Of a DNA stretch of 64,000 nt, positions 1-12,661 are shown piece after piece. The stretch's first letter is position 1; each line of letters starts with the position of its first letter. Origin of the DNA: Mytilus californianus (Eukaryota > Mollusca > Bivalvia > Mytilida > Mytilidae); the NCBI RefSeq assembly GCF_021869535.1, contig NW_026262701.1, positions 41,791,278 to 41,855,277 of the forward strand, given 5' to 3'. Made by a program: the position numbers and the translations under genes. Below the pieces are notes generated by a model that saw nothing but the letters and a program-made list of their open reading frames with translations, was not told the DNA's origin and ran no database searches.

Positions 1-379
1 ACAGGTCAGCTTATATTCAGCCTTGAAATATCAATTATTTACAGTTGGAATTATTAGTCATTTTTCTTCAGTCATACAAAAAAACTTGTATTGTACAATG
101 GACATACAAAATTTAGATAAAATCCTCTGTGATGCATACATTTTTTTAAGCTGGGGATCACTAAAATTTCAATAATTGTTTATGTTCCACAATCGAGCCT
201 CTATACAGAATTTGAATACAATATATCACCTTTTCAGTAAATACAACAGTGACATATACAAATATAACTAAACAAATCATCTAGTTGATAATATTTCCAA
301 GGTCAAAAATGATATCTTGTCAGCATTTTAAAAGGTTGAAAGGCTGATGAGAATATCTGTGGTGACTAAAGAAAAAATT
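1..379. other. No gene seen
   Basis: AT-rich sequence with no open frame of note, no convincing splice-site pair and no repeat that I recognise. Confidence 0.4.
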
Positions 380-1052
380 TGTAAGGGTTCCACGGAACCC
401 AGTGTCTCGCCTACTTTTGCTGTTAATCCAAGGCTCAACAAAATGAGGAAAAAAAACAATAAAAATATCCCTTTAGATAAGTACTATCTTTTGATTGTAA
501 GAAGCTTCTGTCAAAGTTTGGTATAAATCCAGGATAGTTTATGAATCTAATAAATGTTTTAAAAACTTTAACTGCAGACTGTATTTAATGTTAACTGGAA
601 GAAAAACTAAGTCCATTCATAAGTAAAATACGGATAAATAGGTACAAAATTTTAACAAGATTTTCTTCTAGATACTAGCTTTTGATCATAAACAACCTTC
701 TGTCCAAGTTTGGTACAAATACAGGATAGTTTAAGAAAGTTATTAAAATTTTAAAAACTTTAACCACAGAGTGAATGTATTGTTTCCTGGCAGAAAAAAC
801 TAAGTCCATTTATAAGTAAAATACGGAAAAAATGAAATTTTTTTTTTTAACAAATTTACTTCTGGATACTATCTTATGATCAAAAACAAGCTTCTGTCCA
901 AGTTTGGTACAAATACAGGATAGTTTGAGAAAGTTATTAAAATTTCAAAACTTTATAAACCACAGAGTGAATATTTGTGGATGACGCTGACGGAATGTAG
1001 GATCGCTATGTCTTGCTTTTTTCGACAAAAGTCGAAGGCTCGACAAAAATGA
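380..1052 (+). repeat. Dispersed tandem-core repeat, family F copy 1
   Basis: The 5' end has a hairpin GGGTTCCACGGAACCC (385-400) followed by the signature TCTCGCCTAC. The core is about three degenerate copies of a unit near 190 bp that contains CTTCTGTCCAAGTTTGGTA and AAACTTTAACCACAGAGTGA. The 3' end has the hairpin TTCGACAAAAGTCGAA (1021-1036) followed by GGCTCGACAAAAAT. The same element lies in opposite orientation at 49303-50170. No coding capacity is seen. Confidence 0.75.
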
Positions 1053-3090
1053 CCCTTTATATTGTGTTTTGATTTGACCTGCTGTTGACAGCAAATATAA
1101 TCTTATCAAAACTTAGTATTTTTTGCCTTAAGATTACTTATGTATAAATATGTAAATTACCTCACTAAAATTAAGTAAAATCCATAAACAATTTTTACAA
1201 TTGAATATCACAACCTTATTCTAAGAAATCTCAACTTTTCTTAAAAAAATATTTCAAGTTGTTTTAAAAATGCACCAGTATCTGCAACCTCATTTCCAGG
1301 AAATCTTGTAATACAATGTTCTTTTGTTTTTATATTTAAGAGTGTCTATAAATAAATATATTTTGAATTATTATTTAAGAGCAAGGACCAGTTTAATGAT
1401 GATGTTAAAATACATCATTCTCATTCGGAAAGGAATATCATCATTATTATTTTTAGTTTTATCTTAAATCTTTTTATTATAAATACATTAGGGAATTAGT
1501 TATCTTTAAGTGGCTTAAAGCCAATCCTTCCTTAAATAATTCAAAGGTTGAACAGTACAACAAAAGAACAAAAGGATATTAATCATGATTTATTTAATAC
1601 ACCTACATAGTATTTGTTGTTTTTTTTTTTTTTAATCAAAATTAAGTGTCAATAAAAAAAAAGATACATTAAAAAACACATATTTTTCAGATTGATTGCA
1701 AATAATGCAAAAAATCATATGGCATGAGTAAATCCAACTAAAGTCCTTAAAAGTTGAAGACAATAGCTTCATTTAAACCATAAAGGAAATTGTTTCCTTA
1801 TAATTTCAGCACCTGGCATTCCTTTTGAAAAATTCAATTCTGGAATGTTTGTAAATTTTTAAAATATGTTTAAATTATTTGTATAAGAATTTAGATGTAT
1901 GTAACTGAGATCTGATAAATCATCAAATGGTTTTAATTCAACAATTTACGTAACTTTTACAACCTTTTCTCTACATGTCCAACTTAATGACTTACTGTAT
2001 CAATCCATGCTACATGTTAACCACTTTAATTATGAAGCTGATTACATACAAATATCCATAATATGAAATATTTTGACACCCAATCATTTTCTAGAAATAC
2101 ACACTTAGCTTGTATACATAAGCTGACAATTGTCCTAGCTAGATTCTTTTACAAATAATTCAAACATAAATCAAAAATTTTACAAAGATTCTAGTTACCA
2201 TGTTAACAATAGACTGAATGGCAATTCATTAAAAAAACAAATATTGATAAATGAACATTGTATTTTAGCCATCAATCTTACCTGGTCAGTTTAATGTTGA
2301 CCACATGTGTGACTATCAAGACCACTCACTATGGAAAGTGCAAACTACCATAACAAGTCACTGACACTAAAATCTAAAGATTAATAAATCCATTTAACAT
2401 TTCTCCTTTTAAAAGCACCCCGCTTTAAAAAATATGAAACAGGCCGACATGTTCTATATTATGACCCAGTCATATAACAGAACATTGATTATATATATAG
2501 ATCTCCTAATTATTAACTATGACCAGGAACCAATTATATACAAAGCAATGTGGTAATAAAAACTTTTCTTAAAGTCTTTATTTAGGTTTACTTAATATTA
2601 ACTAGACCACAAAATGAGCAATTCTTTAACATTACATAACAATTCTTTGTATCAACAATAATACTGATCCGACCTCATTAATCATGTTAATGTCGTGAAT
2701 TTATTTTAGCTTTTGGCCTCTTTAAGTAACCTGGAATTCTATAGCAATCTGTTCAATAATTCATGTTTGTTTTAACAGCTACTTTGAGTGGGTTCAGTCA
2801 CTGTAGCAGCAAAGCTTCATTTATTAACCAGAAAAAATGTGAAAATAGCAATTTATTGAATTAAAATATAGACAGAAGTGATTTTCTTTTGATACATTCA
2901 TGGTTTTCGGACACAATTCTCCTGAATGAGTAACTCCAGATTATGGTATATCTACAAACATTTATATCTTATTGTGCAGATACTATTAGCAAACAGTAAT
3001 GGTATTACAAAGCACAAATTATATACACCCCCCTTTTACCATACTTGGTTAAATGGGGGGAGAAAATACCAATACAAATAATCAATAAAG
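1053..3090. other. No gene seen
   Basis: AT-rich sequence without a recognisable exon, RNA gene or repeat. A small C-run/G-run palindrome sits at about 3027-3061, possibly a remnant of a fold-back element. Confidence 0.35.
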
Positions 3091-3175
3091 AGCTGCGCCA
3101 TGAGCGCATGATACGCCCGTTGCTTTTTAAACGAATAAAGTTCCATAACTCCTCAATATCATATCAAAAATTTAT
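3091..3175 (+). repeat. Head fragment of dispersed repeat family E
   Basis: Hairpin TGCGCCATGAGCGCA (3094-3108) followed by the signature GATACGCCCGTTGC, then about 50 bp that match, in opposite orientation, the end of the fuller copy at 63100-63640. The rest of the element is missing because family D sequence begins directly after it. Confidence 0.6.
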
Positions 3176-3184
3176 AAATTAATG

Positions 3185-3770
3185 GGGAATGTGTCCATGA
3201 GACACAGATGATGCCCCCCGCTTGCATATCATATAAAGTTTTAAAGGGACATAACTGAAGAAGGGTAAAAGTGACACTACCCAAATTAGTACTTGATCTG
3301 AGTTTTGTGGTAATTAGAATTGTGTATAAGTTTCATAACAATTGGTTGAGGCAAACTTAAGTTAGAGAACAGAAACGAAAAAAAATTCAGCAATTTTTTC
3401 ATTTGTAAAGGGGCATAACTCTAGAACTTTTAAAGTGACGCCACCAAAATTCAAACTTTATCTGTGTTTTGTGGTTATAAGCATTTTGTACAAGTTTTAT
3501 AACATTTGGTTGAGGCAAACTAAAGTTATAGAAAGGAAACAAAATATTCAGCAATTTTTCCATTTGTAAAGGGTATAACTCTAAAACGGTTAAAGTGACA
3601 CCCCCCCCAAAATTCAAACTTGATCTGTGTTTTGTGGTAATAAACATTTTGTATAAGTTTCATAACATTTGGTTGAGGCAAACTAAAGTTAGAGAACGGA
3701 AACCAACTTTGGGACGTACGGACAAGGGTAAAACTTAATGCCCCCTCCGCTACAGCGGGGGCATAAAAAA
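3185..3770 (+). repeat. Dispersed tandem-core repeat, family D copy 1
   Basis: The head hairpin GTGTCCATGAGACAC (3191-3205) precedes the signature ATGCCCCCCGC. Three tandem units of about 160 bp follow; each has a 'gggcataactctagaac' start and an 'aacatttggttgaggcaaac' segment. The 3' end is a GC-rich hairpin (3738-3764), ATGCCCCC paired with GGGGGCAT, followed by AAAAAA. Confidence 0.75.
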
Positions 3771-4300
3771 GATGAACAGACTAACAACAATCCTCAACAA
3801 AGAAGAAAACTGAAGATTGAGCAACATCATATGAATCCAACAAAACAACTGGGAGTGCAGAATTCTCAACACAAATTTTATACAGCAACCTGGTAAATAG
3901 GAAATATTGAGATACCATCTTGTTTCTAGAAATTATCCCTTCACATCCATAACACTTTCTATAAGAAAATTATTTCAGATAGCATCATATTATATACCAT
4001 GATGATAATATGGTGGAGAACACTGGAGTGAAATAATGTACTCTGGAAGGGTAAGCAGTTCATGCTCCACTAGTGGTACCCATTGTGTTGCTCATGGCAA
4101 TACAAATATGGGGATACATTGTAAATTCTAAATTTTACATGAAAGAAAGAAACCTTTTAATATTATTTTCTGATCAACATACCTATGAAATTTTTTTAAA
4201 ATTTAAAGTTTAGGCATATGGCAAAATTTGGGGTAATTTGCTAATTTGCATAGCGTCCATTTTGCCTTACAATAGGATTATATAAGCCCTTTTAATAATA
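3771..4300. other. No gene seen
   Basis: Unrecognised AT-rich spacer between two repeat elements. No splice-site pair or open frame stands out. Confidence 0.35.
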
Positions 4301-4491
4301 AAATGCTCCGCAGGGCGCAGCTTGATACGACCGCAGAGGTCGAACCCTGAACAGTTGGGGGAAGTATGGACACAACATTCAAGCTTGATACAGCTTTGGA
4401 TTTGGATTGTGATTAAATATTTGACACAGCATAGGTTTCTAACACAGATTGAATGTGGTCTAAGAACTTAAAAATTTTAAATTGGACATTC

Positions 4492-5480
4492 ACCTATTAT
4501 GGTCCAATATCCAAAATCTAAATACATGGTTAGATTCAGCATATCAAAGAACCCCAAGAATTCAATTTTTGATGAAATCAAACAAAGTTTAATTTTGGAC
4601 CCTTTTGACCTCAATGTGGACAAAGTTGATAACGGGGCCCAAAAATCAAAAATCTAAATACATGGTTAGATTCAGCATATCAAAGAACCCCATATATTCA
4701 ATTTTTGTTGAAATCAAACAAAGTTTAATTTTGGACCCGGATTTGGACCAACTTGAAAACTGGGCCCATAATCAAAAATCTAAATACATGTTTAGATTCA
4801 GCATATCAAAGAACCCTAAGAATTCAATTTTTGTTAAAATCAAACTAAGTTTAATTTTGGACCCTTTGGACCTTAATGTAGACCAATTTGAAAACGGAAC
4901 CAAAAATTAAGAATCTAAATACACGGTTAGATTCGGCATATCAAAGAACCCCAATAATTCAATTTTTGATGAAATCAAACAAAGTTTAATTTTGGACCCT
5001 TTTGACCTCAATGTGGACAAAGTTGATAACGGGGCCCAAAAATCAAAAATCTAAATACATAGTTAGATTCAGCATATCAAAGAACCCCATATATTCAATT
5101 TTTGTTGAAATCAAACAAAGTTTAATTTTGGACCCCGATTTGGACCAACTTGAAAACTGGGCCCATAATCAAAAATCTAAATACATGTTTAGATTCAGCA
5201 TATCAAAGAACCCTAAGAATTCAATTTTTGTTAAAATCAAACTAAGTTTAATTTTGGACCCTTTGGACCTTAATGTAGACCAATTTGAAAACGGAACCAA
5301 AATTTAAGAATCTAAATACACAGTTAGATTCGGCATATCAAAGAACCCCAATAATTCAATTTTTGATGAAATCAAACAAAGTTTAATTTTGGACCCTTTG
5401 GACCTCAATGTGGACCAATTTAAAAACGGGGCCCAAAATCCAAAAACTAAATACACGGTTAGATTCAGCATATTAAAGAA
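4492..5480. repeat. Higher-order tandem array, 132-bp units in a 397-bp repeat
   Basis: A unit of about 132 bp begins 'aatctaaatacatggttaga' and includes 'tttaattttggaccc'. Three unit variants form a larger block, and two blocks are offset by exactly 397 bp with very few differences (for example the segments starting at 4605 and 5002). Open frames of 101 codons inside it are a by-product of the repetition, not genes. Confidence 0.8.
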
Positions 5481-5574
5481 CCCCATGAAATCAAGAATAA
5501 AACCCCATTGAAATTGGTCAAGAAATAAGCAATTTATAGGAAGTATCTTCTTTTGCACAATCCTGTGCTATTAA

Positions 5575-5775
5575 ATATTTCTTGCTATTGCGCAATACTA
5601 TCAATTGACAATTTCTTGCTATTGCGCAATATTGTGCTATTGGATATTTCTTGCTATTGCGCAATACTGTGCAATTGAAGATTTCTTGCTATTGCGCAAT
5701 ACTGTGCAATTGAAGATTTCTTGCTATTGTGCAATACTGTGCAATTGAAAATTTCTTGCTATTGCACAATACTTA
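5575..5775. repeat. 35-bp minisatellite
   Basis: Five to six copies of a 35-bp unit with consensus TTGCTATTGCGCAATACTGT plus GCAATTGAAGATTTC. The sub-motif TTGCGCAA is palindromic. It lies between the 132-bp array and the 160-bp units of the family A element. Confidence 0.8.
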
Positions 5776-6572
5776 TTATATAATAATTTACACATCCTGT
5801 TTAGTGTGTATCTCCTACCATATCATTATTATTTGATTTTAAATATAAATCAGAAATAACCAACTTAAAATGGAAAATTTTAAAAGAAACAAAAAAGGAA
5901 AAAAAGAAAAAAAATGAAAAAAAAATAAATCCCCCCCCAAAATTTTTTGAACCCCCATTATGATTCATCACCCCCAAACTCAATCCCAGCCTTCCCTTTG
6001 TGGTCTGGTACCTTGCAGTACAATTTCAGAGAGATCCATACACTTGAACACAAGTTATTGTCTGGAAACTAGAAAAAAATGTGTTTTTTGGCCCCTTTTT
6101 GGCCCCAAATTCCTAAACGTTTAGGGCAATTACCCCCAAACTCAAACCTAGCTTTCCCTTTGTGATATGGAACCTTGTAGTACAATTTCAGAAAGATCCA
6201 TACACTTACACACAAGTTATTGTCATGAAACTAGAAAAATGCTTGTTTTTTGCCCCTTTTTTGGCCCCTAATTCCTAAAATTTGGAGGCAATTACCCCCA
6301 AAATCAATCCCAGCATTCCTTTAGTGATATGGAACCTTGTGGTACAATGTCAGAGAGATCCATACACTAACACACAAGTTATGTCTGGAAGTTACAAAAA
6401 TGCTTATTTTTGGCCCCTTTTTGGCCCCTAATTCCTTTACTGTTATTACCATAACCCCCAAAATCAATCCCAACCTTCCTTTTGTGGTATTGAACCTTGT
6501 GGTAAAATTTCATAAAGATCCATTAACTTTAACTAAAGTTAGAGTGCGAAAACCAATGTGTCTTCGGACGAC

Positions 6573-6674
6573 GCCGGACGACGACGACGACGACGACAAC
6601 GACGACGACGCCGGACGACGACGACGCCAACGTCATACCAATATACGACCACAAAAATTTTTTTGCGGTCGTAT
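6573..6674 (+). repeat. GAC-triplet tract and terminal hairpin of family A
   Basis: An interrupted run of GAC triplets precedes the hairpin ATACGACC...GGTCGTAT, whose arms continue through an A-run/T-run (6643-6674). The hairpin arm repeats the head signature of the element in inverted form. Confidence 0.75.
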
Positions 6675-6991
6675 AAAAATGCCAATATGCAAATACCTAT
6701 GTCGAATGAACAATTTGTTCGCATATAGGTGAATTGTTCATGTTTTTAGGCTTCTGTCCGTGTACAAATGGACATTGTCTACTCTGAAATCTTTCGGCCT
6801 TTTTAGTTTAAAAATCGGAAGCATAACCATTGTGTAACTGCTATATAAGATCAAATAAAATGACGTAAAATCGTAAAATAGCAAGATTCAAAACAGAAAT
6901 ACACATGCAAGAAGATATTGTTCATGATTTGTTCGCATATAGGGAAACACCTTGTAGGTTGAATTTTAAAGTTAAATAACTTTTAACTTAC

Positions 6992-7100
6992 CTGCTTTCT
7001 TAAGTTTTCGGCCAAATTCTTTTAAAAACTTGATGATTTCAACCTTCCCATTTCGTAAAAAGTCAAATTTTAAGCATTTTCCCTTAGAATTACACAGCAT
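6992..7100 (-). CDS. Candidate first coding exon of an unidentified gene
   Basis: The minus strand gives ATG at 7100, 36 open codons rich in Lys, Phe and Leu (ending EFGRKLKKA), and a strong donor GCAG|GTAAGT at 6991/6992. The peptide resembles no family I can name. No following exon could be found in the repeat-filled sequence down to position 1, and the upstream acceptor (TTTGCAG at about 7175) is weak. It could be chance. Confidence 0.2.
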
Positions 7101-7290
7101 TTTTGTAAATATCCGCCAAAGGAAGTTTTTAAAGATACATTAGTTTTAGATACATGACGGAAAAGGACTGGATTATCTGCAAATCTATAATAAATTATAT
7201 TTTCAATCTTAAGCTAAGGGAAGTAATTTGATCAAAAGGGACAAAGTCACGTGGTGCAAATGATTTAAATAAAGTACCTTTGATTTTGCC

Positions 7291-7536
7291 ATATGGATTG
7301 ATTGATTGATTGGTGTTTAACACCACTTTCAGCACTATTGTGCTTTTTTGTGGAAGTCAGTTTTTATTGGTGGAGGAAGCCAGATTGCCGGGAGGGAACC
7401 ATCGACTAGAAAAACTAGTCAATCAAGATTGGAGTTGAGCACACTTGCCACATGAGGGATTGGAACTCACAACCTCAGTGTTGACAGGCTAGTGATACAG
7501 TAGTTCGACTACCACTAGGCCACCAAGGCCCCTTAG
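7291..7536 (-). mobile_element. tRNA-derived SINE, copy 1
   Basis: Reading on the minus strand, the tRNA-like head lies at the high-coordinate end ('ggccttggtggcctagtggt', 7511-7530) and includes a degenerate A box. A degenerate B box follows near 7470. The tail is 'ccaccaataaaaactg' and 'gtgttaaacaccaatcaatc', ending in a tetranucleotide ATCA run at about 7291-7305. Related copies are at 31230-31505, 33825-33975, 34905-35110 and 37674-37800. Confidence 0.7.
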
Positions 7537-10500
7537 GTTTAAGACGAGTATAAATTAAAGAAAGCAAGTTTGGTTCAGTTAGCTCCATGATAAAGAGAAA
7601 TGAAACTGTTACTTTTTTACAGAAGGACTATCCACCAATTTACATGTCAAGGCTCTATAAATTAACCCCATAGATTCATAGAGAAATATGAATAACTAAG
7701 GAACATCTGACACTTACTGATGGTTACAGGTCACACTGGTCCTTTTTGAGGCCAGGTGAACTAAAAAGCAGGAAAACTTTAAGTGATATTACTGATAACC
7801 AATAACCACTACCCCTGATAACCCCATTTATATTGTCAAGTCCTGATTACCATCTATTGTCTTTTTTTACTGTAAAAAGTAATCTTTTTGAAGTACAGAT
7901 GACTATTGATTTTCTTCACTAAAGATAATGTCAATTTAACTTGTATTTGACACATTCAATTAACACCTTCTAAATAAGAATGTCTGTTTTAAGATGAAAC
8001 TGACAATGAATGACTTTTAATGGGGAACTATTTTATTCCATTGAACAAATTTCAAAATTTTAACAGAAACAAAGTTACAAATTTTTTTCAATCACCATAT
8101 AAAAGAAGACGTTATCGGCTCTGAAACTTTTAGTCTGAGTTTATAAGATGACCCATATGGATAATTGTCTCATTGCAAGTCATTGGCAATCATATCAGAT
8201 CTCATTATACAAGTTATCTTAGTTAAGAATGTTGAGTTGAAATGGACCAATTCTTTTTCAATCAGGAACCATATCCCATCAAACATATCATATCATGTAA
8301 CAAAAGGTCAAGAAGGAATGCTGCTACGATGCTATTCAAAATGTGCTATCAGTTTTTCCCCATGTTATATGATTCCTAACTACTTTTGCTTTCCCAAAAC
8401 GATTTTTTTTTAAATGGCTTTCAAATTCAACCTAAATCTGATATGTCAATAATTTTAAAGAACTTTATTAAGAATTTTAATTAGAAACACGAATAGAATG
8501 GTGCCTATCACTTGTACATTCTAAAATTGGATGGCTATTTAATTTTTGACAAAGGTGATTGTTTTGCTTTTGAAACTGTTATCTCAGATCTTATGAAAAA
8601 TATGAGATGTCAAATGATTATCAATGAGACAACTCCCCATTAAAGACTGAAGGACAAAGATGTAAACAATTAAATGATAATTAAAATCAGATATTAAAAA
8701 CTTTTTCATTTTCTGGTGATATTGACATAACTTAATACAGTGGGTTATATTTTAGAAGTTTCTCGTAAATAGGGCAAAAATTCCAAGTCATATTAACATT
8801 AGGAAACATGATCTGACTATATATAAAAAGAACTTAAATAATTAAGAAGTTTTGCTCTCATTATTCTAAATAGTTCAAGGTGTTTGGAAATTCGATGCCT
8901 ATAATTCCAAATCATTAAAGGTATTTATGACCATATAAAATAACTGAGATGGAAAGCAATTAAATTGTATATGTATAGATGCACTTTAATGATCAAAATC
9001 TAATTATGTTTACTTATTTAAGTATTTAGTAAAAAAATAATATAACATAATACTTTCGTCATATTTTTCAACCCACGTTTCCTCACAATAAAACCATAAA
9101 AGTACATTTCCTTACAAAATTATTTGTTCTATAATGACTTTTTAATACATGTATCACAATTATTATTATTAAACAAACCTATATTTTTTCTGACAAGAAT
9201 TATGTAATTTTTAAAAATCCTATTGAAAAAATCAGGAGACCCATGATCATGATGATCAATTTCAATCACATAGCAACCTAATTGCAAACATTATTACTCC
9301 AAAAATGTTGTACGGTAACCTGTAATGCTTTGTTTTGGAAACTTGCGTTATGTTGTTGTCTTAATGGTGTTTAATTCTGAAGAAAACATTCATCATTTTA
9401 AAACGTGTAAAATCTCTGTAAAGTATGACAGTATATTGATAACAAGGCAGTTTTCAGAACTTTTGTATTATGTAAAGATCGATAAAACAAAGAACATTTT
9501 AAAAATCTTAAATCGTTAAAAACTTTTAAAATGAACTACTTCCATTTATGAGTTTCAGTAACGAAGAGGAAAGCGATACTGAATAACCCACCGCTACGTC
9601 ATTATTTTAAAGTACAGTATTTAACCTATCCTAAGTCCATGGTAATTTTCAATTAATTCAAACAAAAGTTAAGTATTCTAGCATATAGTTTTTACCAAAC
9701 AACTTATCATATAACTTTAGAAAAAATTATGAAATCAGAAAAATTTAGACCCTATATAAAATTCAACTGAAATGTTTTATAACATACTATTTTTTTTTTT
9801 CCCATTGATAAATTAAGAAATAATTTAGAAACTAAAGTTATAACTTCCTCAGGCACACTTTACCGTAGTTGGTTTGGGCTAAATGTTTTAGGTCCCTTGT
9901 GGTCATGTAGCTCCTCAAGTAATTGTACATCTTTGGCTTTCAAAAATTTTTGGTTTTAACATTACTGATGACAGATTTAGGTAAATCCAGAAAGCACTTC
10001 AGATGCACCATGTTTATATAGCATTATTCATGTATTTAATTCATCTACTTGGTACTGATGCCTTATTTGAATTAATTGGCTGGAAAAAATGTTTTTCCTG
10101 AAACTGCTGTACATACATGTAATAAAGTGGAAAAGAAAATGTTTACCTTCTTTAACCTTTCCAACAAAAAAAAAAAGGCGCAAGTGGTACAGAATTGCCA
10201 TCTAGACACATTTACATCAACAAAGTATCTAGTTTTTTCAATATATTTAGTCTGTACACTTAAAATAATATTATACAGAAAAATAATATAACTTTACAAT
10301 ATTAAATAAATATATTTTTCAAAAGCAAGCATAAACATGATTAAACTAACCTGTTTCATGAAAAAATCTGTAGAAATTAAACAAGGAATATACATGTACA
10401 TATATGTACTTTCTCAAAAGGAATAGTAGAAATATTTGAATGACAGTGCAAAACCCCTTTCACATCATGCTAGATTCTGGTAAGATATATATTAAGAAGT

Positions 10501-11270
10501 ATCTCTGATAGAATGACTCAGCAATTTATAAAACATAATTTGCTGAATCATGGTAAAATTTTGTATCAGAACAGAATATTATTAATGCAGTGGGAATACA
10601 CCTTTGAACATCTTGACATATTTCTCATGAGTTCAATAAAAATCCAAATTAATTATTTATCTACAATTTCTACTTTCATAAACATTTCATAGGAGTCTTT
10701 TCAATGTCAACATCTGTTAAGTCATCATAACTAAGTTAAACTAACAATACCAACTGGCTGAAGATGAATCTACCGAACTGAACAGCTCATCCACAAAAAG
10801 TTCAGGAATATATTTTTTGGCCAAATTGAAATCTCATTTTTCAAAAGCTACAAATGTTCAAAAACAAAATTTCTACACAGGTTAAAAGGTTCACGACAAA
10901 AATATCAATCACTATGCTACTCTTCACCCATATCAACTGCTTTAATAGACATTTTATTGTAGATTCCAAGGATGGATCAACACCTCTTACATGACACATG
11001 CCAGACCAACTTGTTAACTCCAATAAGCTATAAAAAATTCTCTTGTATTACATGTACCGGTAGTACCAAAATATTTTAAGCAAAGACAAATACATGCCAA
11101 CTAACAATTATTTTCTAATTAGATGTTATTTGAAGTGTTAAACTCATAAAGGATTATTTTACAATGAAAAACAGGCATTTAGTGAAAAAAAAAATTCTCG
11201 AAATTCTTTGAAATGTCATTGACTCAACAATGGACCAATCAAAACAACAAGTTGCATGTGTTTTTGTGGT
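7537..11270. other. No gene seen
   Basis: Long AT-rich stretch. The only recognisable item is a degenerate copy (8597-8670) of the 'gccaatgagacaactctcca' dispersed repeat. Short open frames here have no splice signals or recognisable protein. Confidence 0.35.
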
Positions 11271-11274
11271 TAGC

Positions 11275-11570
11275 ATACCTAAACAGGAAGTGAGAGACAG
11301 ATCTGAAAAGCACACACATGTATTTCAACTCATCACTGTCAAATTGCTGACCAAATATGACATCATTCTGTTCAGTACATCCTAAGAAAAGTGTGATAAA
11401 ACTTTATGTTTTCATATTGATAAATTCAAAATATCAGAAAAGAAAAAGCTATGAACAGCACACACACACACTTCATCAATTTCAAGCTGCTACCCAAATA
11501 TGATATCAGTTTGTACAGTAGTTCCTGAGATATTTGTTAGACCAAAGGACATACAAATTGATTTTGTTAT
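11275..11570 (+). repeat. Dispersed tandem-core repeat (family H), partial
   Basis: Two diverged units near 170 bp share 'actcatcactgtcaaattgc', 'ctgaccaaatatgacatca' and 'cagtagttcctgaga'. The same unit occurs at 20440-20812. Confidence 0.55.
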
Positions 11571-12660
11571 CTAAATGAAGCGTAATCAACACTCAGTATG
11601 TTCAACATTTAAGTAAACAGTAATTATTCATAATTTTAAATAACTGAGATTAAACTCTGTAGTTTTGTAAAAAGTGTGGGATTTCAATTTTGATCACAAC
11701 ACACAGCTTGTACTGAGTATATTCAATTATCTTACCTCCTATACATTTCTAGGAATATGATTGGTTAAAAGCAATTGCATGGAGACTGTGTATATATATT
11801 CCACATTGGGTTAGTTGTAGGGTTTATACACGGTTATTAGTTGTTTTACGTCCCTTTATAAAAACAACACTGTGTTTAGGAAAAATCTTAAAAGATTTCA
11901 ACAGACGAAGAAATTGATGATGAACAATTGAAATTAATTCATAAAACACATTTAAAGCTAACAAGTTGTTATTGTTGGCATTTGTTTTTGTACAGACCAA
12001 CAGAAGTAGGTTCTTAATACTAACGGTATATTAGTCTAAAATAGTCGGTAAGATAAAGCTTGAATCCCCATATGGAATTTACTGACCCCATATATATCGT
12101 ATTAGGTCACTAGCACACTATGTAACTAAATTTACCTCCACAAGTATAGTTGGATTCTGATAAAAGACTATCATAATATCTTATTGTTTGTTTTAAATAA
12201 AAATGACATCTTCTTAAATTTTTACATAAAATCAAACAGAGTAAAAGTAATAAATTTTGATAACAAAGGAACAATGTATTTTCAAGTGTACTTATTCAAA
12301 TTGAATATTGTAACTCTAGCACCTAAAACAAATGGGGCAATTTCCCTTCCAGACATGTTACAGATATATTATCTTGGGCGAGAACCCGTGGGAAATCATC
12401 TGAAACTGGCAGTGCTGCACTAAACTTTAAACAATGGATCATTTTCAAGGGTGTAAAAATCTTCATGTTGTTTAAAACAAACGTTATCACTTTTAATCTT
12501 TGTGGCATTAAATTTAAAATAACATAGCAGTGTACATAAACACATATTACCCATAATACACTAGTTTCTGAAAATTGAATTTATACTGTAAATTCATAAA
12601 TTATTGCGAGGTTTGTTTTAATGCAAATAACACGACTTGGTGAGTATCGCAATAATAATA
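11571..12660. other. No gene seen
   Basis: AT-rich sequence with no exon, RNA gene or repeat that I can support. Confidence 0.35.
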
Positions 12661-12661
12661 A

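Larger units (their letters stand above)
4302..6678 (+). repeat. Composite dispersed repeat, family A copy 1
   Basis: The head has an imperfect hairpin GCTCCGC/GCGCAGC (4305-4321) and the signature GATACGACCGC (4324-4334). The body holds three consecutive arrays: a 132/397-bp array (4492-5480), a 35-bp minisatellite (5575-5775), and about four units near 160 bp (5960-6540) marked by 'cccccaaaatcaatcccagc' and 'gagatccatacacttacac'. A GAC-triplet tract (about 6573-6627) and the 3' hairpin (6643-6674) close it. Other copies lie at 12662-13434 and 38317-40412. Confidence 0.75.

Noticed and set aside
4605-5307. Two 101-codon open frames with almost the same protein
   Set aside because: They are the 397-bp tandem repeat read in one frame; no start context, splice sites or homology.
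6337-6732. 131-codon frame with poly-Asp and poly-Arg
   Set aside because: It runs through the 160-bp units and the GAC-triplet tract of a family A repeat.
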